The notes: a model not told the origin generated them from the sequence alone. A DNA stretch of 64,000 nt from SUP05 sp964577715 (GCA_964577715.1 CAZOAA010000002.1:1-64000), one strand, 5' to 3'; positions 24,217-32,919 are shown, counted from the stretch's first letter. Numbers and translations: made by a program.

Positions 24217-25013
24217 GATGGACAATAAAATGTTGAGCGTTGATTTTGTACAATGCGTGTTATTTTACCATTGCAAGTAGGGCATGGCTTGTTTTCACGC
24301 CCATACACAGACAAAGTCTGTGAAAAATACCCAGGGCTGCCATCCACTTGTGAAAAGTCTTGCAAAGTGGTTCCGCCGGCTTTAATGGCCTGAGCGAGTA
24401 TATTTTTAATGCGCTTGGTTAATAATTGATAGCGCGCCTTTGATACGCTACCGGCTTTACGCTCTGGGTTAATACCTACTTGATACAAACTTTCACAAGC
24501 ATAGATATTGCCCACACCAACCACGACTTTACTATCCATAATGAAAGCTTTGATGTTTTGTTGTTTTTTACGTGACCTTATATATAAGTATGTATTATCA
24601 AATAAATCCTCTAAAGGTTCCACGCCCAAATTATCCAATAGCGGGTGAGAATCATCTTTAGAAAATAATACTGCACCAAAGCGTCGCGGGTCGTTAAGAC
24701 GCATGGTAGTGTTATTATTAAAGCAAAGCTCAAAGTGGTCGTGCTTTTTTAAAGGTGTATTAGTATCAATAACTTTAATAGATCCGCTCATTCCTAAATG
24801 TATTATCAGCATTCCCACATCAAATTTGATCAATAAGTATTTTCCGCGTCGGTTAATACTATTAACTATCTGGCCAGCTAATGTGGTTACAAGGTGTTTG
24901 GGCATTTCCCAGCGCAAGTTAGCCCGATGGAGTGCAACCTTTGAAACAGTTTGGTTAATAATTAAAGGCGAGAGACCACGTTTAGTGGTTTCTACCTCAG
25001 GTAGTTCTGGCAT
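24204..25013 (-). CDS. mutM: Formamidopyrimidine-DNA glycosylase
   Basis: The 269-residue bifunctional glycosylase/AP lyase removes 8-oxoguanine. The catalytic N-terminus PELPEVETTKRGL with proline 1 after Met removal, the GRRGKYLL-like segment (here NRRGKYLLIKF), the helix-two-turn-helix VGVGNIYACESLY and the C-terminal zinc finger CPTCNGK...CPSCQ are all present. Length is exactly that of E. coli MutM (269). It heads a leftward unit with the S24-like and DUF2798 genes. Confidence 0.97.
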   Translation of the reverse strand: MPELPEVETTKRGLSPLIINQTVSKVALHRANLRWEMPKHLVTTLAGQIVNSINRRGKYLLIKFDVGMLIIHLGMSGSIKVIDTNTPLKKHDHFELCFNNNTTMRLNDPRRFGAVLFSKDDSHPLLDNLGVEPLEDLFDNTYLYIRSRKKQQNIKAFIMDSKVVVGVGNIYACESLYQVGINPERKAGSVSKARYQLLTKRIKNILAQAIKAGGTTLQDFSQVDGSPGYFSQTLSVYGRENKPCPTCNGKITRIVQNQRSTFYCPSCQT

Positions 25014-25079
25014 AAAAATTGATACAAATTATTAAAATACCCTATTATAATAATCAACTTTATAACAACGGAGAGAAAA

Positions 25080-25655
25080 ATGGGTTTTATTAATTCAATA
25101 CAAGGAAAACTGCTAATCGGATTTATTTTAGCAATCGTAACCATGTTTGCACTAGACATTACTAATACATTCACGATTACTGTATGGGTGCATGTAGTAG
25201 CAGGCGTATTATGGATTGGTTTATTATATTACTTTAACTTTGTGCAAGTGCCAGCAATGGGCGAAGCACTAGGCGATACTGATGGCCCAGGCCCAGCAGC
25301 TATTGGTAAGTATGTTGCACCACGTGCATTATTATGGTTTCGTATGGCAGCGGCAACAACTTGGTTAGTGGGAATATCATTATTAGCACAAGCAGGCGGT
25401 GGCGCAGCAGGTATTCATTTAGCATTTACTTTTGCACCAGGTTACGAGATCATTGGTTTAGGCTCGTGGATGGGTACTATCATGGCATTTAACGTTTGGT
25501 TTATCATTTGGCCAAACCAGCAAAAGATCTTGGGCATGAAATCAGCAACAGAAGATGAAGTAGCAACAGCTAAAAAGAATGCAGCGTTGGCTTCGAGTAT
25601 TAATGTAATACTATCAATCCCAATGTTGCTAACAATGCTTGCATGGCACGCATAA
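25080..25655 (+). CDS. Urate hydroxylase PuuD-like membrane protein, no cytochrome c tail
   Basis: The 191-residue protein has about four membrane helices with conserved histidines in WVHVVAGVLWIGLLYYFNF, MGTIMAFNVWFIIWPNQQ and AWHA. This matches the urate oxidase N-terminal membrane domain (PuuD). Full PuuD carries a C-terminal cytochrome c, which is absent here. Short forms are common in marine bacteria and their substrate is not established, so urate oxidation should not be assumed. A ribosome site GGAGAG precedes the ATG. Confidence 0.78.
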   Translation: MGFINSIQGKLLIGFILAIVTMFALDITNTFTITVWVHVVAGVLWIGLLYYFNFVQVPAMGEALGDTDGPGPAAIGKYVAPRALLWFRMAAATTWLVGISLLAQAGGGAAGIHLAFTFAPGYEIIGLGSWMGTIMAFNVWFIIWPNQQKILGMKSATEDEVATAKKNAALASSINVILSIPMLLTMLAWHA

Positions 25656-25686
25656 ATAGATTCTAATTTTTGCTGATTTCTTTGTT

Positions 25687-25748
25687 GGATTGTTTTACTT
25701 AGCTAGTTGTGTACATTTTAGTACACGCCGGCGCCAAGTAAAACATCC
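25687..25748. repeat. Nested inverted repeats
   Basis: TGTTTTACTT (25691-25700) pairs perfectly with AAGTAAAACA (25736-25745), and the flanking GGA/TCC continue the stem with one bulged base. Inside lies a second hairpin, GTGTAC (25709-25714) with GTACAC (25721-25726), followed by the GC-rich GCCGGCGCC. Such a compact structured element in an AT-rich spacer may be a repetitive extragenic element or the footprint of a mobile element. Confidence 0.5.
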
Positions 25749-25793
25749 GCCTCGAACTCAACTAAAAATTAAAACTATTATATATATGCATAT

Positions 25794-25818
25794 AAACCGA
25801 GAGCAATCTCGGTTTTTT
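25794..25818 (+). terminator. Intrinsic terminator with GCAA tetraloop
   Basis: A 9-bp perfect stem (25794-25802 with 25807-25815) closed by a GCAA loop is followed by T residues to 25818. It ends the PuuD-like transcript and separates it from the toxin-antitoxin pair. Confidence 0.8.
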
Positions 25819-25822
25819 ATTG

Positions 25823-25860
25823 TTGTAACTAAAATGTACAATAGTGTTATACTATGTACA
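25823..25860 (+). promoter_or_regulatory. Toxin-antitoxin promoter and operator
   Basis: TGTACA occurs at 25835-25840 and again at 25855-25860. The bases between form ATAGT-GTTAT-ACTAT, so the whole is a near-perfect palindrome. A TATACT -10 (25848-25853) sits inside it; the -35 is poor (TTGTAA at 25823, long spacing). Autorepression by the antitoxin is the usual mode in this class and fits the position. Confidence 0.55.
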
Positions 25861-25882
25861 GTTATGTAAATAAGGAGTTGCT

Positions 25883-26131
25883 ATGAGAAACGAAGTAATT
25901 AATATGGGTTTAACAGAGGCTAGAACATCATTAGGTAAGATTGTAAAAAAAACCTACATGGATAATTCTACTATTATTTTAGAAAAAGGTGGCTTACCTG
26001 TTGCAGCGTTAGTTAGTATTCATGATTTAGAAAAAATTAAAAACCATGATAATAATGCAGAAATGGTAGGTTTGGCTGGATTTCATTCTGAAAGTTTTGT
26101 AGATGATAATGAGGATTATGCAAAATGGTAG
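25883..26131 (+). CDS. Phd/YefM-type antitoxin
   Basis: The 82-residue protein has the N-terminal DNA-binding fold of the Phd/YefM family: MGLTEARTSLGKIVKKTY, then STIILEKGGLPVAALVSIHDLE. The C-terminal acidic tail (about 55-82, ESFVDDNEDYAKW) would wrap the toxin. Ribosome site AAGGAG precedes the ATG. It overlaps the toxin gene by 7 bases. Phd-type antitoxins normally pair with Doc or RelE toxins; here the partner is MazF-like, a less common combination. Confidence 0.88.
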   Translation: MRNEVINMGLTEARTSLGKIVKKTYMDNSTIILEKGGLPVAALVSIHDLEKIKNHDNNAEMVGLAGFHSESFVDDNEDYAKW

Positions 26132-26442
26132 GAGATATCTATTTAGCCAAGATCTATTTTACTAATTTAAGTGAATACAAAATAAGACCAGTACTAGTTA
26201 TTAAGAAACTTGGGAAGGATTATATTTGTTTGCAATTAACATCACAATTAAAAAATAAGAAACTTATTGTTAGCAATAGTGACTTAATTAAAGGAAAGCT
26301 TAGCAAAGAGTCATTGGTCGTAGTTCCTAAAAATTTCACTTTGCATGAGTCAATACTATTTAAATATATAGCAACCATTAGCAAAGATAAATTTAATGAA
26401 ATTGCAAGGGAGTTTTGTAAACAGCTTGATTGTATTAAATAA
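26125..26442 (+). CDS. MazF/PemK-like toxin
   Basis: The 105-residue protein starts with GDIYLAKIYFTNLSEYKIRPVLVI, the CcdB/MazF barrel signature with the conserved arginine-proline before the second strand, and has ESLVVVPKNFTLHES later. MazF toxins are mRNA endonucleases. Expression depends on the overlapping antitoxin gene upstream. Both genes are intact. Cleavage specificity cannot be read from sequence. Confidence 0.82.
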   Translation: MVGDIYLAKIYFTNLSEYKIRPVLVIKKLGKDYICLQLTSQLKNKKLIVSNSDLIKGKLSKESLVVVPKNFTLHESILFKYIATISKDKFNEIAREFCKQLDCIK

Positions 26443-26827
26443 TAAGAAACAAACCCTAATAGTCAATTTTTTATTGTGTGTAATTTATACACTTATATAT
26501 AAGCAAGTAATAAACAAGGTTTAAAACTCTGTTAAAAACTATCAATAAGGCCATTTTGTAGGGATTTTGATTATTTGTTAAATTTTTGCAAAAATGTTGT
26601 ATTTTTATCAAAAATAACCAAAAACCTTGCTACAAAAGGCTTTAAAGGCCATTTTTAAGCCTTAAAAACAGCTATTTTGTAGTTAATTTGCATTTATTTG
26701 TATTTTTTTTGCAAAAAAGTGTTGACATTTAAAAACATATCCGTATAATACGCACTATCTCGGCAATAATGTTGAGAACAAACGTCAAGGGAGACTTTGA
26801 CATAATTTAAAATTTTGGAGAAATAAA
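26443..26827. other. 385-base AT-rich spacer holding the porin control region
   Basis: No gene is visible. The stretch contains two diverged direct copies of a ~55-base unit, each beginning ATTTTGTAG (26553-26561 and 26674-26682) and containing a palindromic T-run/GCA-run (TTTTTGCAAAAA at 26583-26594; TTTTTTGCAAAAAA at 26705-26718). Between them lie CTACAAAA (26630-26637), an inverted copy of the unit start, and AAGGCTTTAAA (26636-26646) opposed by TTTAAGCCTT (26654-26663). The second copy ends directly at the porin -35. Confidence 0.5.
26722..26749 (+). promoter_or_regulatory. Strong porin promoter
   Basis: Consensus TTGACA (26722-26727) and TATAAT (26744-26749) are spaced 16 bases, giving a start near 26756 and a ~70-base leader before the porin ATG. 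A GGAG ribosome site lies just upstream of the ATG. This is the best sigma-70 match in the window. Confidence 0.8.
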
Positions 26828-27856
26828 ATGAAAAAACAATTATTAATCGCTGCAGTTGCAGCAACTATGGCTTCAGCTACTTTTGCTGATATCTCAATTA
26901 AAGGTGCTGCTTTTATTAAGGTAGAAGGTAATGATAATGCTGAAACTAACGTAACAACTGAAAACTCTGCTGTAGGTTTTGATATTGATGTAACTGGTAA
27001 GACTGGCGATACTGCAGCTTATGCTAATATAGATATTGATAACGCTGCTACTGCTGGCGGTACTGAAACTTCGGCTTCTGGTGGTACTATCAACGTTGAT
27101 AAGATGTGGGTGACTACTAAGATTGGTTCTGTTAATGTTAAGGCTGGTGACTGGTCTTCATGTACTGGTCAAGTTGAAGGTATTTCTGCTTGTTCAACAA
27201 CTAACAACTCATACTCACTTTCTACTGATATTTCCGATGTAACTGTTGGTGTATCTGGTGCTTTAAGTGATTCTTCAACTAACAACTCATTCTCTCTTTC
27301 TACTAAGATTGCAGGCATGACTGTTAAGCTTAAAGAAAATGAAGACACTTATACAAACCTTTCAGTTGCAGGTGATCTTGCTGTAGGTACTGGTACTGGT
27401 TTTTATGTAGAGCATATGGATAAAGATGCTGCTGATTCAGACACAACTTTAGTTGCTGCACATACTAGCGTTGGTGGCGTAAAAGTTACTGTTGCTTCTT
27501 TAAGCGCTGATGATACTGGCGCTACTGCTAATAATGGTGATCTACGTGTAGTTGGTTCATCTTTAGTTGGTGACTATCATACTGCCGCATATACTACTAA
27601 CACAACTATGACAGATGTTAAAGCAATTGGTTTTAATACTGATATTTCTGGCAACAATGTAAACGTTGCATTTATCAATGCTGATACTAATGGTGTAGTT
27701 GATGACCGTGATCTTGTTGATGTTGTAGTTCAACGTAAGCTTGCTTCAGGTGCTACTTTAGATATGTCTTATGGTAAGGCTGATATTGCAAACGCAGCTG
27801 GCACAGCTAAAACGGATACAACTAACTATGGTGCTCAACTTACTGTTAAGTTCTAA
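26828..27856 (+). CDS. Outer membrane porin
   Basis: The 342-residue protein has a signal peptide (about 1-20, cleavage after TFA), alternating beta-strand character throughout, low hydrophobicity, rich Thr/Asn/Asp/Gly content and a C-terminal phenylalanine (LTVKF) for barrel assembly, as in Gram-negative trimeric porins. Segment TNNSYSLSTDISDVTVGVSG at about 125-144 is repeated at 152-170 (TNNSFSLSTKIAGMTVKL), consistent with strand duplication. Two cysteines (near 113 and 122) may form a disulfide in a loop. The strong promoter, good ribosome site and terminator suggest a very abundant protein. Confidence 0.85.
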   Translation: MKKQLLIAAVAATMASATFADISIKGAAFIKVEGNDNAETNVTTENSAVGFDIDVTGKTGDTAAYANIDIDNAATAGGTETSASGGTINVDKMWVTTKIGSVNVKAGDWSSCTGQVEGISACSTTNNSYSLSTDISDVTVGVSGALSDSSTNNSFSLSTKIAGMTVKLKENEDTYTNLSVAGDLAVGTGTGFYVEHMDKDAADSDTTLVAAHTSVGGVKVTVASLSADDTGATANNGDLRVVGSSLVGDYHTAAYTTNTTMTDVKAIGFNTDISGNNVNVAFINADTNGVVDDRDLVDVVVQRKLASGATLDMSYGKADIANAAGTAKTDTTNYGAQLTVKF

Positions 27857-27900
27857 ATATTTTTTAGAAAAACGGTTAACTTAGTATTAAGTTAGTTATA

Positions 27901-27932
27901 AAAACCCTCAACTTTGGTTGGGGGTTTTTTTT
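27901..27932 (+). terminator. Porin terminator
   Basis: A 12-bp stem with one G-T pair (27901-27912 with 27917-27928) and loop TTTG is followed by a long T-run to 27932. Confidence 0.85.
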
Positions 27933-27985
27933 CGTCTAATGAAAAATGATTTAAAATATGGTTTTGTGTTACTGGCTTAAAAAAA

Positions 27986-28786
27986 ATGATTACTCAGCTT
28001 AATGATCGAGCTTTATTAAGACTTAATGGGAGTGATGCCCAAAGTTTTTTGCAAGGGCAGTTTTCTAATGATATTAATGTACTAGAAGAAGGTGTTGTAC
28101 AAATTAATGCCTATTGTCAGCATCAAGGTAAGATTATTACCTTGCTATGGGTTATGAAGCGAGCTGATGATTTTTATTTATCTTTTCCAAATGATCTAAA
28201 GTCTATTGTTGTGCAAAAGCTCACGATGTTTAAGATGATGTCGGATGTAAATATTACTGATGTAACTAATGATATCGTCCAACTCGGTGTTGTTAGTGAG
28301 GCTTTTGATAGCGCATTTAAGCTTAATGATCACCAATCTATCGCTTTGGTTGAAAGTGCTGATAACATTGATCTTGCTGATGAATCCTTGTGGGAAGAGG
28401 CTTGTATCAATAATAATATTCCAGAAGTAACTTTAGCCACAAGTGAGCAATTTGTACCGCAAATGTTAAATCTTGATATTGATGAGTTAGGTGTAAGTTT
28501 TACCAAAGGGTGTTATCCCGGGCAAGAAGTGGTGGCTCGTTTGCATTATTTAGGCAAAGCTAAGCGTCGATTGCGCCAATTTGAATGTGAAAGCAAGGTA
28601 AATACAGGTGATGAGTTGATGGTTAAGGGCTCAAAATCTTCTAAAGCTTCGGGTGTGGTTGTTCGTCAGGTAAAATTGGCCGGCAAATCTTTATGTTTGG
28701 CAACGATAGAAGTAGCACATGAAGATGAGAAAATCACTTTAAATAGTGCCAATGGCATTCAATTAACTCGGATAAAAAATGAATAA
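27986..28786 (+). CDS. ygfZ: tRNA-modifying/Fe-S maintenance protein YgfZ
   Basis: The 266-residue folate-binding protein supports repair or assembly of certain Fe-S enzymes. The family signature KGCYPGQEVVARLHYLG is present with its single conserved cysteine, and the N-terminal half has the GcvT-like fold (SFLQGQFSNDI, NAYCQHQGK). It is somewhat shorter than E. coli YgfZ (326). It overlaps nhaD by 8 bases. Confidence 0.93.
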   Translation: MITQLNDRALLRLNGSDAQSFLQGQFSNDINVLEEGVVQINAYCQHQGKIITLLWVMKRADDFYLSFPNDLKSIVVQKLTMFKMMSDVNITDVTNDIVQLGVVSEAFDSAFKLNDHQSIALVESADNIDLADESLWEEACINNNIPEVTLATSEQFVPQMLNLDIDELGVSFTKGCYPGQEVVARLHYLGKAKRRLRQFECESKVNTGDELMVKGSKSSKASGVVVRQVKLAGKSLCLATIEVAHEDEKITLNSANGIQLTRIKNE

Positions 28787-30152
28787 ACTGTTGTTTTTAC
28801 TACTATTTTTTCCAATTACATCTTTTGCAGGATCGGGTGTTTTAACTTCATTAACCAGTCATTGGGTTGGCTACAGTGCGTTAATTTTATTTGTGGTGGC
28901 TTATATTTTAGTGATGGTTGAGGAGTTTACTTGTTTTAGAAAATCAAAGCCAATGATTTTGTTAGCAGGCCTAATTTGGGGGCTTATTGGTTGGAAATAC
29001 GCCGTTGAAGGTGTTCCACATGCTGCAGAAGAAGCACTTAGGCATAATTTTTTAGAATATACCGAGTTATTTTTATTCTTATTAGTGGCCATGACCTACA
29101 TTGAGGCGATACGTGAGCGCAATGTGTTTGAGCGACTAAAAGTTTGGTTAATTAATAAAGAGCTCAGCTTTAAACAGTTATTTTGGTTGACAGGGTTTTT
29201 GGCATTTTTTATCTCGCCTTTTGCAGATAATTTGACCACAGCACTGATTATGGGTGCAGTTGTAATGTCTATTGGTAAAGGGGATGCGAAGTTTATTTCT
29301 GTGGCCTTTGTTAATATTGTGGTGGCTGCTAATGCGGGCGGTGCATTTAGTCCGTTTGGCGATATTACTACGTTGATGGTGTGGCAAAAAGGTATTGTTG
29401 AGTTTTCTGAATTTTTTGCTTTATTTATTCCATCATTGGTTAACTTTTTGGTGCCAGCTTTTATTATGCAATTTGCGATTAAAAATCAAGCCGTTAAATT
29501 GAGTGAAAAAGATACTTCAATTAGGTATGGCGGACTGTTGGTTGTTGTTTTGTTTGTACTGACTATTATTACTGCTGTTATTTTTCACAACTTCTTGCAC
29601 TTGCCACCTGCTATGGGCATGATGATGGGTTTGAGTTATTTGTTTATTGCTGGTTTTTTTATTCGCAAAAAAGCTCGGAAAAATGGCAAAGACTCTGATT
29701 TTGATATTTTTGAGAGTGTTTCCGATGCAGAGTGGGATACACTGTTATTTTTCTTTGGCATTATTGTAAGTGTTGGTGGCTTAGGGTTTATCGGCTATCT
29801 GGAAATGGCGTCAGTGTCTATCTATGGCGGGCTTGATACAACCTTTGCTAACGTATTGATAGGTGTGCTATCGGCGATTATTGACAATATTCCAGTCATG
29901 TTTTCAGTGTTAACAATGAGCCCTGACATGTCTCTTGGCCAGTGGTTGTTAGTAACCTTAACAGCAGGAGTAGGCGGTAGTTTGCTATCTATTGGATCTG
30001 CTGCTGGTGTGGCACTCATGGGTCAATCAAGGGGGTTGTATACATTTGTTTCTCACTTAAAATGGATGCCAGTCATTGCACTTGGTTATGTGGCTAGTAT
30101 TTTGACTCATCTTTGGTTAAATTCATCTTTACTTGATGTGCCAATTGGATAA
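28779..30152 (+). CDS. nhaD: Na+/H+ antiporter NhaD
   Basis: The 457-residue membrane protein has about twelve helices and the NhaD motifs ISPFADNLTTALIMG, AANAGGAFSPFGDITTLMVW and IIDNIPVMF, all parts of the ion-transporter superfamily. It exports sodium in exchange for protons and is typical of marine and haloalkaliphilic bacteria. The N-terminus may be a cleaved signal or first helix (TSFAGSG). It is coupled to ygfZ upstream and coaX downstream. Confidence 0.93.
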   Translation: MNKLLFLLLFFPITSFAGSGVLTSLTSHWVGYSALILFVVAYILVMVEEFTCFRKSKPMILLAGLIWGLIGWKYAVEGVPHAAEEALRHNFLEYTELFLFLLVAMTYIEAIRERNVFERLKVWLINKELSFKQLFWLTGFLAFFISPFADNLTTALIMGAVVMSIGKGDAKFISVAFVNIVVAANAGGAFSPFGDITTLMVWQKGIVEFSEFFALFIPSLVNFLVPAFIMQFAIKNQAVKLSEKDTSIRYGGLLVVVLFVLTIITAVIFHNFLHLPPAMGMMMGLSYLFIAGFFIRKKARKNGKDSDFDIFESVSDAEWDTLLFFFGIIVSVGGLGFIGYLEMASVSIYGGLDTTFANVLIGVLSAIIDNIPVMFSVLTMSPDMSLGQWLLVTLTAGVGGSLLSIGSAAGVALMGQSRGLYTFVSHLKWMPVIALGYVASILTHLWLNSSLLDVPIG

Positions 30153-30825
30153 TAAAACGCTATTAATTGATATTGGTAATACGGCCATAAAGTGGTTATT
30201 TGATGGTGATTATTATTCAAAATTACTAGATGAATTTACCTTGGAAGACCTACCAAAAGCTAAACGTATTTTTGTAAGCTGTGTAGGTGACAAGGCGCTA
30301 TTAGAGGGTTTAGCAAATGTGGTTTTTGTTGAATCTCAGGCCGCGTTTAATACTTTTAAATCTGCTTATGATAATGCTGATGAGCTCGGTGTAGATCGAT
30401 TTTTAGCAATGATTGGGGCAATTGAGCTCTATCCAAACCAAACCCGACTTATTATAGATACGGGCAGTGCACTAACTTTTGACTTGGTGCTAGGTAATGG
30501 CGAGCATCAGGGCGGTTTAATTATGCCAGGCTTAGGTAAACTGCGCCGTAGTTTTGATCAGTTTTGCACTGAATCGCAACAATTGCACCAGCACAAATTA
30601 GGCAGTAATACGAGTGATGCTTGGGCTTGTGGAACTGGGCAAATGTTTACCTCTATGATCGATACCCAAATTGCGCATTATTTAGATGAATTTGGCGATT
30701 TAGTTGTTGTGTTAACGGGCGGTGATAGCAAAATTGCCGTACTACGAATTAAGTATCCGTGTGAATTGCATCAAGAATTAGTGTTAGAAGGGTTGTCTAT
30801 CTACGCACAAACATTGACAGCATAG
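30136..30825 (+). CDS. coaX: Type III pantothenate kinase
   Basis: The 229-residue kinase performs the first step of coenzyme A synthesis. The ASKHA phosphate motif LLIDIGNTAIKW, the substrate motif DELGVDRFLAMIGA and IIDTGSALTFDLV are clear, as is GGLIMPGL. I start at ATG 30136, overlapping nhaD by 17 bases; a TTG at 30145 is an alternative giving MDNKTLLIDIGNT. coaD, a later step of the pathway, is elsewhere in this window. Confidence 0.92.
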   Translation: MCQLDNKTLLIDIGNTAIKWLFDGDYYSKLLDEFTLEDLPKAKRIFVSCVGDKALLEGLANVVFVESQAAFNTFKSAYDNADELGVDRFLAMIGAIELYPNQTRLIIDTGSALTFDLVLGNGEHQGGLIMPGLGKLRRSFDQFCTESQQLHQHKLGSNTSDAWACGTGQMFTSMIDTQIAHYLDEFGDLVVVLTGGDSKIAVLRIKYPCELHQELVLEGLSIYAQTLTA

Positions 30826-30876
30826 TATTTGCCTCAAGGTATAATTCAATCAATTTAATTAAGTACAAATAACTAA

Positions 30877-32076
30877 ATGCAAGAAAATCGAGTTTTATCA
30901 GGTATGAGACCAACTGGCCGGCTTCATTTGGGGCATTATCATGGGGTTTTGAAAAATTGGCTAGATTTGCAAAATGAATATGACTCATATTTTTTTGTAG
31001 CTGACTGGCACGCCTTTACTACTCATTATGCCGATAAAATTGATCTAGAGTCTAATGTGTCAGAAATGGTGGTCGATTGGCTGGCTGCTGGTATTAATCC
31101 AAATACATCGACTATTTTTGTTCAATCTAAAGTACCAGAGCATGCTGAGTTGCATTTGTTGTTATCAATGTCTACACCGCTTAGTTGGTTAGAGCGTGTG
31201 CCCTCGTACAAAGATCAGCAACTTAAGTTAAAAACTAAAGATTTGGCGACTTATGGGTTTTTAGGTTATCCATTATTACAAAGTGCTGATATTTTGATTT
31301 ATAAGGCAGGTTTGGTGCCTGTGGGAGAAGATCAAGTAGCACATGTAGAGCTTACACGTGAGGTAGCTAGGCGCTTTAATCATGTTTATGGACAAGAGCT
31401 AGATTTTGAAGATAAAGTAGAAAGTGCGATTGGGAAAATGGGTAAAAAACAGGCGAAGTTATATCGATCTTTGCGCAAAGCTTATCAAGAGACAGGTGAT
31501 GGTGAAGCTTTAGTCAAAGCTCAAGCATTGCTTAAGCAACAACAAAATATTACCTTAGGGGATCGTGAAAGGCTTCTGGGTTATATTGAAGGTGTGGGCA
31601 AAATTATTTTGCCAGAACCAGAGTCGCTGTTAACTAAAGCCTCAAAAATGCCAGGACTTGATGGGCAGAAAATGTCTAAATCTTACGGGAATACCATCTC
31701 TTTGCGTGATACCTCTGAGGAGATTGAGAAAAAAATCAAGCGCATGCCGACCGATCCTGCTAGAGTTAAGTTGAGTGATTCTGGAGACCCTAAAAAATGT
31801 CCGGTATGGCAATTGCATGAAGTGTACTCGGATAAATCAACTTGTGATTGGGTGATTGATGGTTGTACTAAAGCCAAGATGGGCTGTGTTGAGTGTAAAC
31901 AGCCTGTGATTGATGCAATGACAAAAGAACTTGTTCCAATGCAAGAACGCATTGCCAAATACCAATCAGACCCTGAGCTGATTAAGCAAATTATCCATGA
32001 AGGCAGTGAAAAAGCACGTAGTGTCGCTAAAGAGACAATGGCTGAAGTCCGAGAAGCCATGGGTATTATCTACTAA
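30877..32076 (+). CDS. trpS: Tryptophan-tRNA ligase
   Basis: The 399-residue class I synthetase charges tRNA-Trp. The HIGH-type motif is HLGHYHG near residue 18 and the KMSKS loop is GQKMSKSYGN. It is the longer proteobacterial form (E. coli TrpS is 334), with an inserted segment around 175-255 and a cysteine cluster CTKAKMGCVECKQP near the C-terminus. A TATAAT at 30840-30845 with TTGACA at 30814 (20-base spacing, too long) may be its promoter. Confidence 0.95.
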   Translation: MQENRVLSGMRPTGRLHLGHYHGVLKNWLDLQNEYDSYFFVADWHAFTTHYADKIDLESNVSEMVVDWLAAGINPNTSTIFVQSKVPEHAELHLLLSMSTPLSWLERVPSYKDQQLKLKTKDLATYGFLGYPLLQSADILIYKAGLVPVGEDQVAHVELTREVARRFNHVYGQELDFEDKVESAIGKMGKKQAKLYRSLRKAYQETGDGEALVKAQALLKQQQNITLGDRERLLGYIEGVGKIILPEPESLLTKASKMPGLDGQKMSKSYGNTISLRDTSEEIEKKIKRMPTDPARVKLSDSGDPKKCPVWQLHEVYSDKSTCDWVIDGCTKAKMGCVECKQPVIDAMTKELVPMQERIAKYQSDPELIKQIIHEGSEKARSVAKETMAEVREAMGIIY

Positions 32077-32190
32077 AACCTATAAAATGCTAAAAATCAT
32101 ACAAAGCTTCTTGTCAATAGTTGCACCTATTAACTTCACAGTTTTATGTGGTTTTTATCTATTTTCTAAACTTTCTAGAGATTAAGTTTT

Positions 32191-32919
32191 ATGTCAGAAA
32201 GGCTACAAAAGCTTATTGCCAATGCAGGTTATGGGTCGCGTCGTTGGGCCGAAAGATTGATCGAGCAAGGTCGTATTGAGGTTAATAATAAAACTGCCAA
32301 TATTGGTGATCAATGCGAAATAACCGACAAGGTAAAAATCGATGGTCGGAAAATTGATCTTGAGCGTTATAGCGAAGAAGAAACCAAGGTTTTAATACTT
32401 AATAAGCAAGCAGGTGTTATTTGTTCAAATAAGGATGAAGAGGGGCGTAAGAGTGTTTATGATTTGTTGCCTCAAGAGTCTCGCTGGGTAATGGTAGGGC
32501 GCTTAGATCTAAATACCTCAGGTTTACTTTTGTTCACTAATAATGGCAACTTGGCCAATAAATTAATGCATCCTTCATCAGGAATTGACCGCGAGTATGC
32601 AGTTAGAGTATTAGGAAAAGTTGAAGATGAAGACATTAAAAAGCTAACCGAAGGATTTGATTTAGAAGACGGATTTGCTAAATTTAATCGTGTGACCATT
32701 GGTGGAGGGCAGGGTGCAAATCGTTGGTATAAGGTTGTGCTTAAAGAAGGCAGAAAACGTGAAGTTAGGCGTTTGTGGGAGGCCTTAGGCTTTAAAGTAT
32801 CTCGTTTAATTCGTGTGCGTTTTGGCGAAATTCGCCTGCCAGATTCGCTTCGTGCCAATCAGTATGAATACCTCAAACCTGGGCAAGTTCAATTATTACT
32901 TAAAGCCGCTGGTTTATAA
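32191..32919 (+). CDS. rluB: 23S rRNA pseudouridine(2605) synthase RluB
   Basis: The 242-residue RsuA/RluB-family enzyme has an S4 domain (about 1-60, RLQKLIANAGYGSRR) and the catalytic loop VGRLDLNTSGLLLFTNNG with nucleophile aspartate, then REYAVRV and KEGRKREVRRLW. The sequence favours RluB over RluE/RluF/RsuA. The basic C-terminal extension of E. coli RluB is missing, which is common. Confidence 0.92.
   Translation: MSERLQKLIANAGYGSRRWAERLIEQGRIEVNNKTANIGDQCEITDKVKIDGRKIDLERYSEEETKVLILNKQAGVICSNKDEEGRKSVYDLLPQESRWVMVGRLDLNTSGLLLFTNNGNLANKLMHPSSGIDREYAVRVLGKVEDEDIKKLTEGFDLEDGFAKFNRVTIGGGQGANRWYKVVLKEGRKREVRRLWEALGFKVSRLIRVRFGEIRLPDSLRANQYEYLKPGQVQLLLKAAGL

Noticed and set aside
30814..30845. 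TTGACA/TATAAT before trpS as a consensus promoter
   Set aside because: Both hexamers are good but their 20-base spacing is too long for a confident call, so it is only mentioned under trpS.
32087..32185. Possible 32-aa hydrophobic peptide between trpS and rluB
   Set aside because: It has a plausible membrane helix but no ribosome site, no promoter and no paralogue; I could not support it as a gene.
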